DNA of 64,000 nucleotides from Opitutia bacterium UBA7876 (GCA_002500665.1 DLRY01000038.1:1-64000); one strand, 5' to 3'. Counted from the first letter of the stretch, positions 27,055-36,989 are shown. The notes: generated from the sequence alone by a model not told the origin. Made by a program: numbers and translations.

Positions 27055-28038
27055 CTACTTTCGCCACTTGGGGTTCCAGGACTTCTTGGCCGGCGGGGTT
27101 TTTCCCATAGCCTCGTAGGCGGTCTTGAAATGCAATTTGCAAAATTCCCCCATTCTTCCCTCCCCGAACTTCTCAAAAAGCCCGACGGCCGCTTCCTTGG
27201 CTTGGGAACCCGAACCCTTGGGGAGGATGCATCCGGCCTCTTTTTCGAGTTTCTTCATCTGGTCGAGCCAGGTTGCCCGGGCTATGACCGAGGCCGCTGC
27301 CACCATAGGGTCCTCCTCCGCCTTGGTTCTCATTTGCAGGTCGAAACCCGTACCCTCGACGTATTTCTGGACAAGGGGCTGCTTGGTGAACTGGTCGAGC
27401 AGTCCCCACTCTGGCTTCCTGAGCTCAAGGGCATCATTGAGGGCCCGACCATGCAGCCAAGCGAGCAGCTTGTTCAGGTTGTTCCCGAACTTGCCGTAGA
27501 GTTCGTTGTACTTCAGCATGCCGGTGAAGGCAGTCTTCACGACCACACCCCGGGTCGACGCAATCTGCCTGGCCATCTTCAGGATGGCCCCGTCCGTAAT
27601 GGTCTTGCTGTCCCGTATGCCAGCCTCCATCCAAGAGCGAACCATGTCGCCGTCAGCTATCACGCAGGCCGTCACAACTGGCCCAAATAGATCTCCCTTG
27701 CCGCTCTCGTCGAGTCCGGCGTGAGGCTCGAACCATTCCGGGTTGTTGACCTCCTCGTAGCCAAGTAGGAACTCACCCGTGACTTCGGGTTCGAGAACGT
27801 TGGTCACGAAATCCTCAGTACCCTTGCCCTGCACGACGAGTTTCCCGCTCTCGTAGGCCACGACCTTGACTTGATCTCCTTCAAAGGCATGACGGGCATA
27901 CTGGACCTCCTTGGCGGGCCAACCCCGCGAAGAAAGAGCCTGGCCGAGCTTATCCAGTTGCTCGTCCGTCAACTTCAGGGTGTACATCGACTTCTTCTTC
28001 CTTTCGTCTCCTCCGATACTTGAACCTTTGCTTGCCAT
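27055..28038 (-). CDS. rnhC: Ribonuclease HIII
   Basis: A 327-residue RNase H of the HIII class. The N-terminal about 95 residues form the TBP-like substrate-binding domain (YTLKLTDEQLDKLGQAL, VVQGKGTEDFVTNVLEPEVT). The catalytic part has GLDESGKGDLFGPVVTACV with its Asp-Glu pair, IRDSKTITDGAILKMA and VAAASVIARATWLDQM. Two starts fit, ATG at 28038 and ATG at 27987; I give the longer. It is the first gene of a six-gene minus-strand operon and is divergent from mutY across 48 bases. Confidence 0.9.
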   Translation of the reverse strand: MASKGSSIGGDERKKKSMYTLKLTDEQLDKLGQALSSRGWPAKEVQYARHAFEGDQVKVVAYESGKLVVQGKGTEDFVTNVLEPEVTGEFLLGYEEVNNPEWFEPHAGLDESGKGDLFGPVVTACVIADGDMVRSWMEAGIRDSKTITDGAILKMARQIASTRGVVVKTAFTGMLKYNELYGKFGNNLNKLLAWLHGRALNDALELRKPEWGLLDQFTKQPLVQKYVEGTGFDLQMRTKAEEDPMVAAASVIARATWLDQMKKLEKEAGCILPKGSGSQAKEAAVGLFEKFGEGRMGEFCKLHFKTAYEAMGKTPPAKKSWNPKWRK

Positions 28039-28086
28039 TAGCACGATATCATTGGAAAAGACTCTGAGAAAAAGCAACCGCCAAGC

Positions 28087-29205
28087 ATGAGTACCGTCAT
28101 TTTAGAGCATCCCCTTGAGCGAAAGGACACGCTCGAGTCCTTCCGCGACTCTTTGCTCGTCTGGTACGATGAGCATAAGCGGAAACTCCCTTGGCGCTCG
28201 GAACCCAGCCTGTACAAGACCGTTGTATCCGAGTTCATGCTCCAGCAGACACGGGTTTCGACCGTTTTGCCCTACTTCGAAAGATGGATGAAGCAGTTCC
28301 CCGACTTTTCAGCCTTGGCCGAGGCTCCTGAGGAACAAGTCCTCAAGGCATGGGAGGGCCTGGGCTACTATTCCCGGGCCCGAAACCTGCTCAAATTAGC
28401 CAAAGAAGTCGACTCTTGGGAAGGCATCATTCCCGAGGATGCCCAATCCTGGCAATCCTTTCCTGGTATCGGGCCCTACGTGGCCGCGGCCGTTACGAGC
28501 ATATCCTTCGGTAGCCCCGAGGCCGTCTGCGACGGCAACGTAGTCCGCGTGCTGACACGGCTTTTTGCCCACGGCGAACTTTTCAAGGACGGAGCCTCCG
28601 CCCAGAGGAAACTGCGGCCCCTTGCCTCGGATCTTCTCGATACCAGGCGTCCAGGTGATTACAATCAGGCAATGATGGAACTGGGTGCAACCGTATGTCA
28701 CCGCAAGTCCCCCCTCTGCCTTGCCTGCCCAGTGATCGACCATTGCCGGGGAGCAAAAAACGGAGGAGCGGAAAACTTTCCCAACTTGGCACAAAGGAAG
28801 AAATCCAGACAAAAGCTTCGGAGATACTGGGTCGAGTCCGAGAACGGCTTGCTACTCCACTCCGCAGATATGGATTCCGCCCGCTTGGCGGGCATCTACG
28901 AGCTACCGGAAAGGCTCCCCAAAAACATGGGGAAGATTGCCCGTAAAGCCGAACATCTCGTCACTAGGAAGCGGACCATCGGACAAGTCGATTATGAAGA
29001 GCAAATCTTCGGCGCATCGGCCCGGTACATGGAGAAACATCCCCTCCCCCGGCAATACCGTTGGGTCGCACGGCCCGAACTTGGTGAAATAACACTTTCC
29101 GGCCCCCACCGCAAATGGATCGAGGAGATCGGCATGTCTCAAGGCTCGAGTTTACCAAACCTTAAGCAACTCCCCTCTCAGTCGGGCAAGGCCAAAATAT
29201 CGTAG
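28087..29205 (+). CDS. mutY: A/G-specific adenine glycosylase
   Basis: A 372-residue DNA repair enzyme that removes adenine mispaired with 8-oxoguanine. The helix-hairpin-helix part FPGIGPYVAAAVTSISFG is followed by the catalytic Asp in EAVCDGNVVRVLTRLF. The catalytic Glu lies in SEFMLQQTRVS. An iron-sulfur loop with the C-X6-C-X2-C-X5-C spacing is seen in CHRKSPLCLACPVIDHC. The C-terminal NUDIX-like MutT domain (about 240-350) is present. It is a single plus-strand gene opposite rnhC. Confidence 0.95.
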   Translation: MSTVILEHPLERKDTLESFRDSLLVWYDEHKRKLPWRSEPSLYKTVVSEFMLQQTRVSTVLPYFERWMKQFPDFSALAEAPEEQVLKAWEGLGYYSRARNLLKLAKEVDSWEGIIPEDAQSWQSFPGIGPYVAAAVTSISFGSPEAVCDGNVVRVLTRLFAHGELFKDGASAQRKLRPLASDLLDTRRPGDYNQAMMELGATVCHRKSPLCLACPVIDHCRGAKNGGAENFPNLAQRKKSRQKLRRYWVESENGLLLHSADMDSARLAGIYELPERLPKNMGKIARKAEHLVTRKRTIGQVDYEEQIFGASARYMEKHPLPRQYRWVARPELGEITLSGPHRKWIEEIGMSQGSSLPNLKQLPSQSGKAKIS

Positions 29206-29233
29206 TGTGTTTGTGACGATAGGTTTTCCATGG

Positions 29234-29366
29234 TCAGCTCTTCTCTCTTGCCCAGAGGCTCTTCTTCGATTCTGCCGGTTGTTTCCATTGGGCATACTTG
29301 ACGGGCCCGAATGGATCGAGGTGAAAGTCCGCGATCTCGTAGAAATAGTGCCTGGGTTTTCTTCAA
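29234..29366 (-). pseudogene. Frameshifted or non-canonically read small ORF (about 43 residues)
   Basis: Between mutY and mpl a minus-strand frame reads RKPRHYFYEIADFHLDPFGP and continues VKYAQWKQPAESKKSLWARE to a TGA at 29234-29236. The aromatic-rich composition looks like a real protein, but an in-frame TGA (29363-29365) precedes it and no start codon is present. A TTG at 29366 lies in another frame. Removing one A from the AAAA run just after it would join TTG AAG AAA directly to this frame and give an uninterrupted 43-residue ORF. So it may be a one-base indel, a decayed gene, or chance. It is 47 bases downstream of mpl on the same strand. Confidence 0.3.
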
Positions 29367-29413
29367 AAACCAAGTAACTAGAATATGTTATTCAATTTCA
29401 TGTCGTTAAAGAT

Positions 29414-30847
29414 TTACCGATCGGTACGGCTGAATTCGGCGAAACGGTCCATTACCCCGTCAAAAGAGCCATTGGAAAAGAAAATTACCAAGGTCCGGCG
29501 GTCGTCGAGCTTGGACTCCAAGTGATCTGCAAGCTCTTCGTTTTGAGCAAAGGCATGCCCCTCCCGACCAGCATCCCCAATGCGCCTGATCATGACCCCG
29601 GTATTTATGCGCTTATCGACGGGAATCTTCTCGGCCCGATGAACGGCCCCGAGCAGGACTACGTCGGCGCATGAAAGGGCATCCGCAAAACGGTCTTGGA
29701 AGACGTTCGTCACAGCGGTGTTGCTACGCGGTTCAAAACAGGCGACGATCCGATGATCCGGCCATCGGGCCCGCAAGGCTTGCAAGGTTCCCTCTATTGC
29801 CGTGGGATGATGGCCAAAGTCGGAAAGGATTACCCGGGAATCTTTCTCGACGAGAATTTCCTGCCGTCGCTTAACGCCTTGGCAGGCGGAAAAATCTGGC
29901 AAGGAGGCGGCGGAGAAGGGATCCTCGGGGTCGAGATTCTCCGACTGAGCGAGAACCGTTGAGAAAAAGGCCATAGCCAAGTTGCGAGCGTTAAAAAGGC
30001 CGGGCATTGCCCATTCCACGACCTGAATCTCATCTCCGTGCCAAAGCAAGCGGAAACGGCTTCCGTCCTTGTCTTCCTCGAAATCAGCGATACGAAGATC
30101 GTTGTTCTTTCCTTCGCCAACAGAAAAAAGAGTGGTCCATGAAGCACGCGGAAGAGCGAGTAGGTTCGGGTCGTCCCCATTGAACAGGACGTAGCCGTCG
30201 GAGGGTACTATGCGGAGCAAATGGGAAAAACTACGGGAAACGTCCGCCAAGTCGCGAAAAATATCCCCGTGGTCGAACTCGAGGTTGTTAAGAACGAGAA
30301 TATGGGGACGATAATGGATGAACTTACTGCGTTTGTCGAAGAAGGCGGAGTCGTATTCGTCACCCTCGATCACGAAGGGAGAACCATCGCCCCCCAGTTC
30401 ATTGCCCGAGGCAAGATCAAGGGGCACGCCTCCGACGAGGTACCCGGGGCAGGCTCCGACCTGCTCCAGGGCGTAGGCGGCCAGAGTGGTAGTGGTGGTT
30501 TTTCCGTGGGTACCTGCAACCACTAAGGATGGTCGACTCCCAATCAGATCCTCTCCAATCAACTGTGGAAGCGAAAGAAAGGGGATTTCCCTAGCGCTGA
30601 GAAGACGTTCGACCTGAGGATTCCCTCTCGAGACGGCATTCCCGACCACCACCCGGTCGGGCTTCCAGTCGAACATGGGATCGGCCTCGAAGCCCTCGAA
30701 CAAGTCAATCCCAGCAGCAAAGAGAACGTCGGACATCGGCGGGTAGACTCCGGCATCGGAACCGGCCACGTCGTGGCCGAGTTTCTTGAGCATAACGGCC
30801 GCATTTCCCATCGCCGTCCCGCACACCCCAATGAAGAATACCCTCAT
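29414..30847 (-). CDS. mpl: UDP-N-acetylmuramate:L-Ala-gamma-D-Glu-meso-DAP ligase
   Basis: A 477-residue Mur ligase family enzyme that recycles murein tripeptide by joining it to UDP-MurNAc. The N-terminal Rossmann part starts VFFIGVCGTAMGNAAVMLKK, the ATP loop is VVAGTHGKTTTTTLAAYALE, and the central GDEYDSAFFDKRSKFIHYRP is typical of Mpl rather than MurC. DFGHHPTAIEGTLQALRARW marks the C-terminal domain. Its presence shows meso-DAP peptidoglycan and recycling. It is divergent from purD across 110 bases; I saw no convincing promoter boxes there. Confidence 0.93.
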   Translation of the reverse strand: MRVFFIGVCGTAMGNAAVMLKKLGHDVAGSDAGVYPPMSDVLFAAGIDLFEGFEADPMFDWKPDRVVVGNAVSRGNPQVERLLSAREIPFLSLPQLIGEDLIGSRPSLVVAGTHGKTTTTTLAAYALEQVGACPGYLVGGVPLDLASGNELGGDGSPFVIEGDEYDSAFFDKRSKFIHYRPHILVLNNLEFDHGDIFRDLADVSRSFSHLLRIVPSDGYVLFNGDDPNLLALPRASWTTLFSVGEGKNNDLRIADFEEDKDGSRFRLLWHGDEIQVVEWAMPGLFNARNLAMAFFSTVLAQSENLDPEDPFSAASLPDFSACQGVKRRQEILVEKDSRVILSDFGHHPTAIEGTLQALRARWPDHRIVACFEPRSNTAVTNVFQDRFADALSCADVVLLGAVHRAEKIPVDKRINTGVMIRRIGDAGREGHAFAQNEELADHLESKLDDRRTLVIFFSNGSFDGVMDRFAEFSRTDR

Positions 30848-30957
30848 AAGCGAAAATAATCAGAAAAGGAAAGATTCCTAAAGCCAAAAACCCACCTAAA
30901 GTTCGAAAATATTGCTTTTGTCTCGACTTGAGGCCGCTTTTCCGAAAATCGAAGTGA

Positions 30958-32244
30958 ATGACGGATGATAACCTGAGGATACTCGTGCTGGGAAGCGGAG
31001 GCCGCGAGCACACACTTGCTAAGATTTGCTCCCAGAGCCCGCTTGTGGAAAAGGTAGCGGTGGCCCCGGGCAACGGTGGGATGGTCGCCGAATTCGAGAC
31101 TTTCCCGATCGGAGTGGAGGATAACGAGGCCATCATTGGGCTGGCGAAAGAGGAAGGCTTCGACCTGGTGGTCGTAGGCCCCGAGGTTCCTCTTTGCAAT
31201 GGAGCCGTGGATGCCCTCAACGCGGTCGGAATACTCGCTTACGGCCCCAATGAATCAGCCGCCAGGCTTGAGGGGAGCAAGGCTTTCTCGAAGGATTTTT
31301 TCGCCCGCCACGCAATCCCCACTGCAAAGTACGGGAATTTCAGCGATGTCGAGAAGGCCTTGGAATATCTTGGAACTTGTAGTTTCCCCATCGTGGTCAA
31401 GGCAAGCGGGTTGGCGGCAGGGAAAGGAGTTTTGATCTGCCAAACCCTTGAGGAGGCAGAGGCGGCGGCCCGCGACATGCTTGCCGGCTCGAGCTTCGGG
31501 GAAAGCGGCAGGGAGGTTGTCATCGAGGAATTCCTCGACGGAGAGGAGGCTTCCCTCCACCTCATTTGCTCGGGTGAAAGCTACCTCGCCCTGCCCATGA
31601 GCCAGGACCACAAGAAGGTTGGAGAGGGAGATCAGGGCCTCAACACCGGAGGAATGGGAGCCTATGCCCCGACCCGCCTGGTCAGCCCGAAGATGTTGCG
31701 CGACTACGAGGAAACGATCGTTCGACCCACCCTTTCCGGTCTCAAGGCAGAAGGAATCGAGTTCAGAGGCACCCTCTACGTCGGGTTGATGCTGACCGCG
31801 GATGGCCCCAAGGTCCTGGAGTTCAACGTCCGCTTCGGGGATCCCGAGACCCAAGTCATCCTTCCCCTTCTGGCAGACGATTTGGTGCCCCTGCTGCTTG
31901 CCTCGGCCAGGGGCGACGAACTTCCCGAGAAAGTGAATTTCAAGGATGCTTCCGCGATGGTGGTGGTGCTCGCCAGCGCCGGGTATCCGGAAAGCTACCC
32001 CAAGGGCGAGCCCATTTCCGTGCCCGAAGTCTTGCCCGATGGTTCCCAGCTCATTCATGCCGGAACCAAGCTGAACGAAAGCGGAAAGTTAGTTACTGCG
32101 GGCGGGCGCGTACTTGGGGCCGTCGGCATCGGAGCCACCCTGCGTGAGGCAAAGGAGAAAGCCAACGAACTTTGCGAATCCGTCCATTTCGACTCCAAAT
32201 ATTTCCGCAGGGACATTGGACGTCGCGAATTTTCAAGGCCCTGA
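30958..32244 (+). CDS. purD: Phosphoribosylamine-glycine ligase (GARS)
   Basis: A 428-residue ATP-grasp enzyme for the second step of purine synthesis. The N terminus ILVLGSGGREHTLAKICSQS is diagnostic, followed by VVVGPEVPLCNGAVDAL, KASGLAAGKGVLICQT, HKKVGEGDQGLNTGGMGAYA and FNVRFGDPETQVILPLL. The length matches the family. The ATG at 30958 is used. It begins a plus-strand run with a phosphatase and glyA; the link with glyA, which supplies glycine and one-carbon units, is metabolically sensible. Confidence 0.96.
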   Translation: MTDDNLRILVLGSGGREHTLAKICSQSPLVEKVAVAPGNGGMVAEFETFPIGVEDNEAIIGLAKEEGFDLVVVGPEVPLCNGAVDALNAVGILAYGPNESAARLEGSKAFSKDFFARHAIPTAKYGNFSDVEKALEYLGTCSFPIVVKASGLAAGKGVLICQTLEEAEAAARDMLAGSSFGESGREVVIEEFLDGEEASLHLICSGESYLALPMSQDHKKVGEGDQGLNTGGMGAYAPTRLVSPKMLRDYEETIVRPTLSGLKAEGIEFRGTLYVGLMLTADGPKVLEFNVRFGDPETQVILPLLADDLVPLLLASARGDELPEKVNFKDASAMVVVLASAGYPESYPKGEPISVPEVLPDGSQLIHAGTKLNESGKLVTAGGRVLGAVGIGATLREAKEKANELCESVHFDSKYFRRDIGRREFSRP

Positions 32245-32339
32245 ATCGGTTCTCTCTTGCCTTTTTGCAAACAGGAAACGAAAAAAACGCAAGAATGGGG
32301 AAAAAGAGCAGAGCCAAGAAGGAGAGGAAAGAGGAGAAA

Positions 32340-32798
32340 ATGGTCGTATTCGTCTGTACGGCCAACGTCTGCCGAAGTCCGATGGCGGAAAAGCTTTTTG
32401 AAGAGGCTTGGGGCAAGGCCGGATCCAAGAAAAAAATACGGGCCTTCTCCGCTGGCATATCGGCGATGGACGGCGACCAGGCCTCGGAAAACTCCGTCAT
32501 CGCATGCGAGGAAGAGGGTCTGGATTTGTCCGACCACAGAAGCGCCGCCCTCACTAGGGCCACAATCGAGAATGCGTCGGCTATTTTCTGCATGACCGAG
32601 TCCCATCGCGCCCTATTGCACATGTATTTCGAGGTTCCCGAAAACTCTCCCATCTTCCTCATGCGCGAGTTCGTGGAAGAAGGCTCCCGGGAACTGCCGG
32701 ATCCATTCGGCCAGGACATCGAGGTCTACCGGACCTGCAGGGAAGACATGAAGAGCGCCCTTCCCTCCTTGCTCGCCTGGATTGAAAAAAACTTATAA
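32340..32798 (+). CDS. Low-molecular-weight protein-tyrosine phosphatase family
   Basis: A 152-residue phosphatase. The P-loop [14 protein letters not shown] has the catalytic Cys and Arg in C-X5-R spacing, and [12 protein letters not shown] holds the general acid Asp. Such enzymes dephosphorylate tyrosine kinases of polysaccharide export or arginine phosphate. I choose the ATG at 32340 because AGAGGAG precedes it at a good distance; an ATG at 32295 would add a Lys-rich 15-residue head. It follows purD by 95 bases and precedes glyA by 19. A role in exopolysaccharide control is possible, given the glycan genes in the window, but no kinase is visible. Confidence 0.88.
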   Translation: MVVFVCTANVCRSPMAEKLFEEAWGKAGSKKKIRAFSAGISAMDGDQASENSVIACEEEGLDLSDHRSAALTRATIENASAIFCMTESHRALLHMYFEVPENSPIFLMREFVEEGSRELPDPFGQDIEVYRTCREDMKSALPSLLAWIEKNL

Positions 32799-32817
32799 CC
32801 GCACTATAAAACTGATC

Positions 32818-34107
32818 ATGCTTAATCCCGATCCCACTCATACAGAATTCGAACTAACGCTTGACTCACGCCCCCTTTCCGAGCTCGACCCGGCCATCCA
32901 CTCGGTCATCGAGGAGGAAAAGGTACGGCAAAGAACCCACCTCGAACTCATCGCCTCGGAAAACTTCACCCTTCCCGCCATTATCGAAGCAACGGGCAGC
33001 GTCCTGACTAACAAGTACGCCGAAGGGTACCCGGCAAAGCGTTACTACGGGGGATGCGAGCACGTCGACGTGGCAGAGAGCCTTGCCATCGATCGGGCCA
33101 AGCAACTCTTCGGGGCCGAGCACGCCAACGTCCAACCCCATTCCGGCAGCCAGGCCAACACGGCAGTTTACTTCGCCATGCTGGAGCCGGGTGACAAGAT
33201 TCTCACCATGAGCCTACAGGACGGCGGCCACCTTACCCATGGTCACCCCAAGAACTGCAGCGGCATGCTGTATGAGGTCATCAACTACGGCGTCAACCCG
33301 GGGACAGGCCAAATCGACTACGACTCGATCCAGGAAATCGCGAGCCGGGAAAGCCCCAAACTCATCACGGTGGGAGCATCGGCCTATCCGCGATCCATCG
33401 ATTTCGAGAGGATGGGGGCGATCGCGCGATCATGCGGTTCCCTTCTGCTTGCCGACATCGCTCACATTGCGGGCCTCGTGGCCACGGGTCTTCATCCCTC
33501 CCCAGTCCCTCACGCCGATTTTGTGACCACTACCACCCACAAGACCCTGCGCGGGCCCCGAGGTGGGCTGATAATGTGCCGCGAGGAACATTCCAAGGCC
33601 ATTGACTCGGCCGTGTTCCCCGGCAATCAGGGCGGGCCCCTCATGCACGTCATCGCCGCCAAAGCCATTTGCTTCGCTGAAGCCGCCAAGGATTCCTTCC
33701 GGGAATACCAGGCTCAGGTAATCGCCAATGCATCCGCTCTAGCCGAATCGCTAAGTGGCTTCGGTTTCCACCTCGTGAGCGGGGGAAGCGACAACCACCT
33801 CATGCTGGTCGACCTTAGGCCATCACACCCCGACCTTACCGGCAAGCAGGCTCAGATCGCCCTCGAGGCGGCCAACGTCACCCTCAACCGCAACACCGTG
33901 CCCGGGGAAACGCGAAGCCCTTTTCAGACCAGTGGGCTGAGAATCGGGACGCCAGCCGTCACGACCCGTGGCATGAGGGAACCCGAGATGCTTGAGGTCG
34001 GGGCAATCATCAACCAGGTTATTTCCTCTCCTGAGGACGAAGGCTCCCTAAAGGGAGCCAAGGATATGACGCTTGCGCTTTGCGACAAATTCGGCTTACC
34101 TTATTAA
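32818..34107 (+). CDS. glyA: Serine hydroxymethyltransferase
   Basis: A 429-residue PLP enzyme that interconverts serine and glycine and feeds one-carbon units to folate. Landmarks are [58 protein letters not shown] and the PLP lysine in [16 protein letters not shown]. The ATG at 32818 gives the usual N terminus. It probably shares a transcript with purD and the phosphatase. Confidence 0.96.
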   Translation: MLNPDPTHTEFELTLDSRPLSELDPAIHSVIEEEKVRQRTHLELIASENFTLPAIIEATGSVLTNKYAEGYPAKRYYGGCEHVDVAESLAIDRAKQLFGAEHANVQPHSGSQANTAVYFAMLEPGDKILTMSLQDGGHLTHGHPKNCSGMLYEVINYGVNPGTGQIDYDSIQEIASRESPKLITVGASAYPRSIDFERMGAIARSCGSLLLADIAHIAGLVATGLHPSPVPHADFVTTTTHKTLRGPRGGLIMCREEHSKAIDSAVFPGNQGGPLMHVIAAKAICFAEAAKDSFREYQAQVIANASALAESLSGFGFHLVSGGSDNHLMLVDLRPSHPDLTGKQAQIALEAANVTLNRNTVPGETRSPFQTSGLRIGTPAVTTRGMREPEMLEVGAIINQVISSPEDEGSLKGAKDMTLALCDKFGLPY

Positions 34108-34155
34108 AGTTACGCCAATCGGCGAATGATCTTACTTCCTCAAAACCTAAAATTC

Positions 34156-34884
34156 ATGAATATGAAACTTAGCAAAGATAGAAAGAAGGGCTTCACCCTC
34201 ATCGAGCTTCTGGTCGTCATCACTATCATTGGCATCCTTGCCACCGTGGCCATCGGGCCCATGGGTGACCTCATCTTCGGCGCATCCAAGGACGCATCAG
34301 GAACAAGTCTCAGAAACATGTTCAATAAGCTACAGACCGAGAGTAAGAACACTCAAGTCAAGTGGCCGGGGCAGGAAACCATCAAGTCCGCCCAGGGGTT
34401 CGCTACCTGGTTCACAAAAAGAACGTCCATGGACGATGCCGGCATCTGGTTTCTTCCCAATGACCCCGCGCTTGAAGAATTGGATGACGAAAACGTCGAG
34501 ATACCCCAGAAAGTTCTCAACACGGAAGGTTCCCTTGATCAGGTCAAGAAAGCCTTTGGCTACAACATCGCGGTTCCCCCTACCCCCTACTACACGATCA
34601 AGCAACAGCCTCCTTCCGGCCCTTTTCCCATCATGTGGACGAGGGGCCTTGATACCGGAGAGACAGAATGGGGCGATTCTTCGCCTTGGGAAGGTGAGGG
34701 AGGACACGTTCTTTTCAGTGACGGCAAGGTCAAATGGTACGAGACCACCCAGGATGAGGAAGGGGAATTGCCCGGAGTCTTCAAGAAGTGGCGCAAGCGC
34801 GGTGACGATCAAGACGATTCGTTCGTCTCAGACGTAGGTCAGGCAATTCCCGAGGGTTGGTCAATTCTCAAGCCCGAAGGCTGA
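34156..34884 (+). CDS. Type II pseudopilin-like protein (prepilin N-terminal domain)
   Basis: A 242-residue protein with a basic leader and a type III signal cut by prepilin peptidase: KG then FTLIELLVVITIIGILATVA, including the Glu at position 5 of the mature protein. The rest is mainly soluble and contains GGHVLFSDGKVKWYE, resembling the H-X9-DG tail of PVC pseudopilins. It could form a minor pseudopilus or a surface-anchored protein; PVC genomes carry many such genes. Two starts are possible (34156 or 34162, MNMKLSKD or MKLSKD). It is a lone gene between glyA and rnr. Confidence 0.85.
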   Translation: MNMKLSKDRKKGFTLIELLVVITIIGILATVAIGPMGDLIFGASKDASGTSLRNMFNKLQTESKNTQVKWPGQETIKSAQGFATWFTKRTSMDDAGIWFLPNDPALEELDDENVEIPQKVLNTEGSLDQVKKAFGYNIAVPPTPYYTIKQQPPSGPFPIMWTRGLDTGETEWGDSSPWEGEGGHVLFSDGKVKWYETTQDEEGELPGVFKKWRKRGDDQDDSFVSDVGQAIPEGWSILKPEG

Positions 34885-34923
34885 TTATCCCTCTTATTGG
34901 CCCAAGCCTTCATCATTTGAACC

Positions 34924-36945
34924 GTGGGCAAGAATAGAGTCCGCGGAACCCTTTTCTTTGGTCGGCAAGGGAGAGCTAAAGTCCGTGTAGAAGGCTGGGA
35001 CGATGCCGTTTCCCTCGCCAAGGGCGCATCGGGTACCGCCTTGCATGGGGATTTGGTTGAACTGCAGGTCTTGCCCCCGAAGAAAAAAAAGGAAGACCGG
35101 CGCAAAAACCGGGGCAAGAATCCGAAACCAAGGTATGAGGTCCGTAAGGTGGTCAAGAGGGATACCGTAAATTTCCTCGGTTACCTCAAGAAGGACCTTG
35201 GACGTTCCCTCGTACAGGCGGAGAACTCGCGCCTTTTCGTTCCCTTCAAGATTCTCGGCGATACTCGAAGGGGCAGGGAAGGAGACAAAGTCGTAGCCCA
35301 GTTCGTCCGTTGGGATCCCCCGGCCCGCATTCCGATGTGCAAAATTATCCGCGTACTGGGGCCGGGCGACGATCCGTTAACCGATCACAAGGGAATTTTG
35401 GCAAAGTTCGGGCTGAGCGGAAATTTCCCCGAAAAGGTCGTTCAGGAGTCGAAGCTCTGCCCGGAAAAGGTATGCGCATCGGACCGGCAGGGCCGAATGG
35501 ATCTGCGCAAGGTCTTCACCCTCACTATCGACCCCCTGGACGCCCGAGACTTCGACGATGCCATCTCCTTTCGTGTACTTGCAAAAGACGCGTTGGAGAT
35601 TGGAGTTCATATCGCCGACGTCTCACACTATGTCGGGGTAGGTTCGCAACTGGACCGCGAAGCCAAGCGGCGGGGAAATTCCACCTATCTCGTGGGAGAG
35701 GTCGTCCCCATGCTCCCCCACCGTTTGTCGAGCGGAATTTGCAGCCTGGTCGAGGCGGAGGAAAGACTGGTCAAGTCGGTCCTTTTCCGCTTCTCAAAAA
35801 ACGGAAGCTTAATAGGTTCAAAACTTGCCGAGTGCGTGATCAAGAGCAACAAGCGCCTAACCTACGAGCAGGCCATGCTTTTCCTCAAGGAATCCAACTT
35901 GGACAGAATCAGGGATGCCAAGCCCCCGCCAAGCCGGTACTCAGGCAACCCGGGACGCCCTCTGCGCGATCTCTCCGACAAGGAGCTGACCGAACTTAGG
36001 GGAGCCATCGGCACCTTGTGGAAAATCGCATCCGGGATCCGCAAGTTGAGGATGAAGGGCGGTTCGCTCGACTTGGAGTCCTCGGAAGTCAAGATCTTGG
36101 TCGACGATAAGGGCGAGCCCGAGGAAATCAGGCAAAGCGAAAGCGACGAGAGTCATCATTTGATCGAGGAATTCATGCTTTTGGCCAACGAGACGGTGGC
36201 CATGGAGTTGAGAAAAAAGAAACTTCCCGGCATGTTTCGCGTTCACCCGGATCCGGATCCCGAAGATCTGGAGGAACTCCGTTCTTTCGTATCGATCTTC
36301 GGGATATCATGTGGCGAACTGTCCAGCCGTAAGGAGGTCAACAAAATGCTTACCCTCATCAACAAACATGCTCTCGCCCAAGTCCTGAGGATCAAGTTTC
36401 TGCGCAGCTTGAAGCAGGCTTGTTATCGGAACAAGCCGGATGGGCATTATGGCCTGGCCAAGCGCGACTACCTCCATTTCACCTCCCCCATTCGGCGTTA
36501 TGCCGACTTAGTCGTTCATAGGATCGTGGAGAAGATCCTGCGGCGCCAAAAAATCGGAAAGGCCGACCGCGAAAAGATGGATGGCTTGGCCAAACACTTG
36601 TCGGTGACCGAGAGAAACAGCGTCGATGCTGAAAGAGAGTCGATCAAAGACAAGCTCCTGCTCTACTACCGCAGGGACCTCAACAAAATACCACCGGTCA
36701 GGCACAAGGCGATCATCACGGAAATCGGCCGCAGAGGCTTCTTCATCGAGCTCACCGATACCCTAGCCCGCGGTTTCGTGCCCATGCGAACCCTGCCCCG
36801 CGAACTCGGTTACCGGATCGCCTCCAACGGAGCGGCCCTTGTAGGCAGAAACCCGAAGAACAAGCTCAAGCTCGGACAGGAAATCCCGGTCGTGATAGAC
36901 AAGGTATTCGTCTCCGACAAGCAACTGGACTTCCGCTTGGGCTAA
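34924..36945 (+). CDS. rnr: Ribonuclease R family exoribonuclease
   Basis: A 673-residue RNase II/R family 3'-5' exoribonuclease that degrades structured RNA. The N terminus has cold-shock-like segments and a very basic stretch near residues 53-70 (KKKKEDRRKNRGKN). The RNB catalytic core has TIDPLDARDFDDAISF with its metal-binding Asp residues, VGEVVPMLPHRLSSGICSLV and HYGLAKRDYLHFTSPIRRYA. A C-terminal S1 domain follows. The start is a GTG at 34924. It is shorter than the roughly 750-800 residues of many RNase R proteins because the N-terminal part is reduced. Confidence 0.92.
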   Translation: MGKNRVRGTLFFGRQGRAKVRVEGWDDAVSLAKGASGTALHGDLVELQVLPPKKKKEDRRKNRGKNPKPRYEVRKVVKRDTVNFLGYLKKDLGRSLVQAENSRLFVPFKILGDTRRGREGDKVVAQFVRWDPPARIPMCKIIRVLGPGDDPLTDHKGILAKFGLSGNFPEKVVQESKLCPEKVCASDRQGRMDLRKVFTLTIDPLDARDFDDAISFRVLAKDALEIGVHIADVSHYVGVGSQLDREAKRRGNSTYLVGEVVPMLPHRLSSGICSLVEAEERLVKSVLFRFSKNGSLIGSKLAECVIKSNKRLTYEQAMLFLKESNLDRIRDAKPPPSRYSGNPGRPLRDLSDKELTELRGAIGTLWKIASGIRKLRMKGGSLDLESSEVKILVDDKGEPEEIRQSESDESHHLIEEFMLLANETVAMELRKKKLPGMFRVHPDPDPEDLEELRSFVSIFGISCGELSSRKEVNKMLTLINKHALAQVLRIKFLRSLKQACYRNKPDGHYGLAKRDYLHFTSPIRRYADLVVHRIVEKILRRQKIGKADREKMDGLAKHLSVTERNSVDAERESIKDKLLLYYRRDLNKIPPVRHKAIITEIGRRGFFIELTDTLARGFVPMRTLPRELGYRIASNGAALVGRNPKNKLKLGQEIPVVIDKVFVSDKQLDFRLG

Positions 36946-36989
36946 AGAAACTTGCATCCTTCCCGATCCCCAGCATTTTGCTCTTTGCC

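Noticed and set aside
32172..32339. N-terminal extension of the tyrosine phosphatase
   Set aside because: It overlaps the end of purD; a strong AGAGGAG site places the start at 32340.
34108..34155. Terminator after glyA (GCC-AATC-GGC)
   Set aside because: The stem is only three to four base pairs and is not followed by a T tract.
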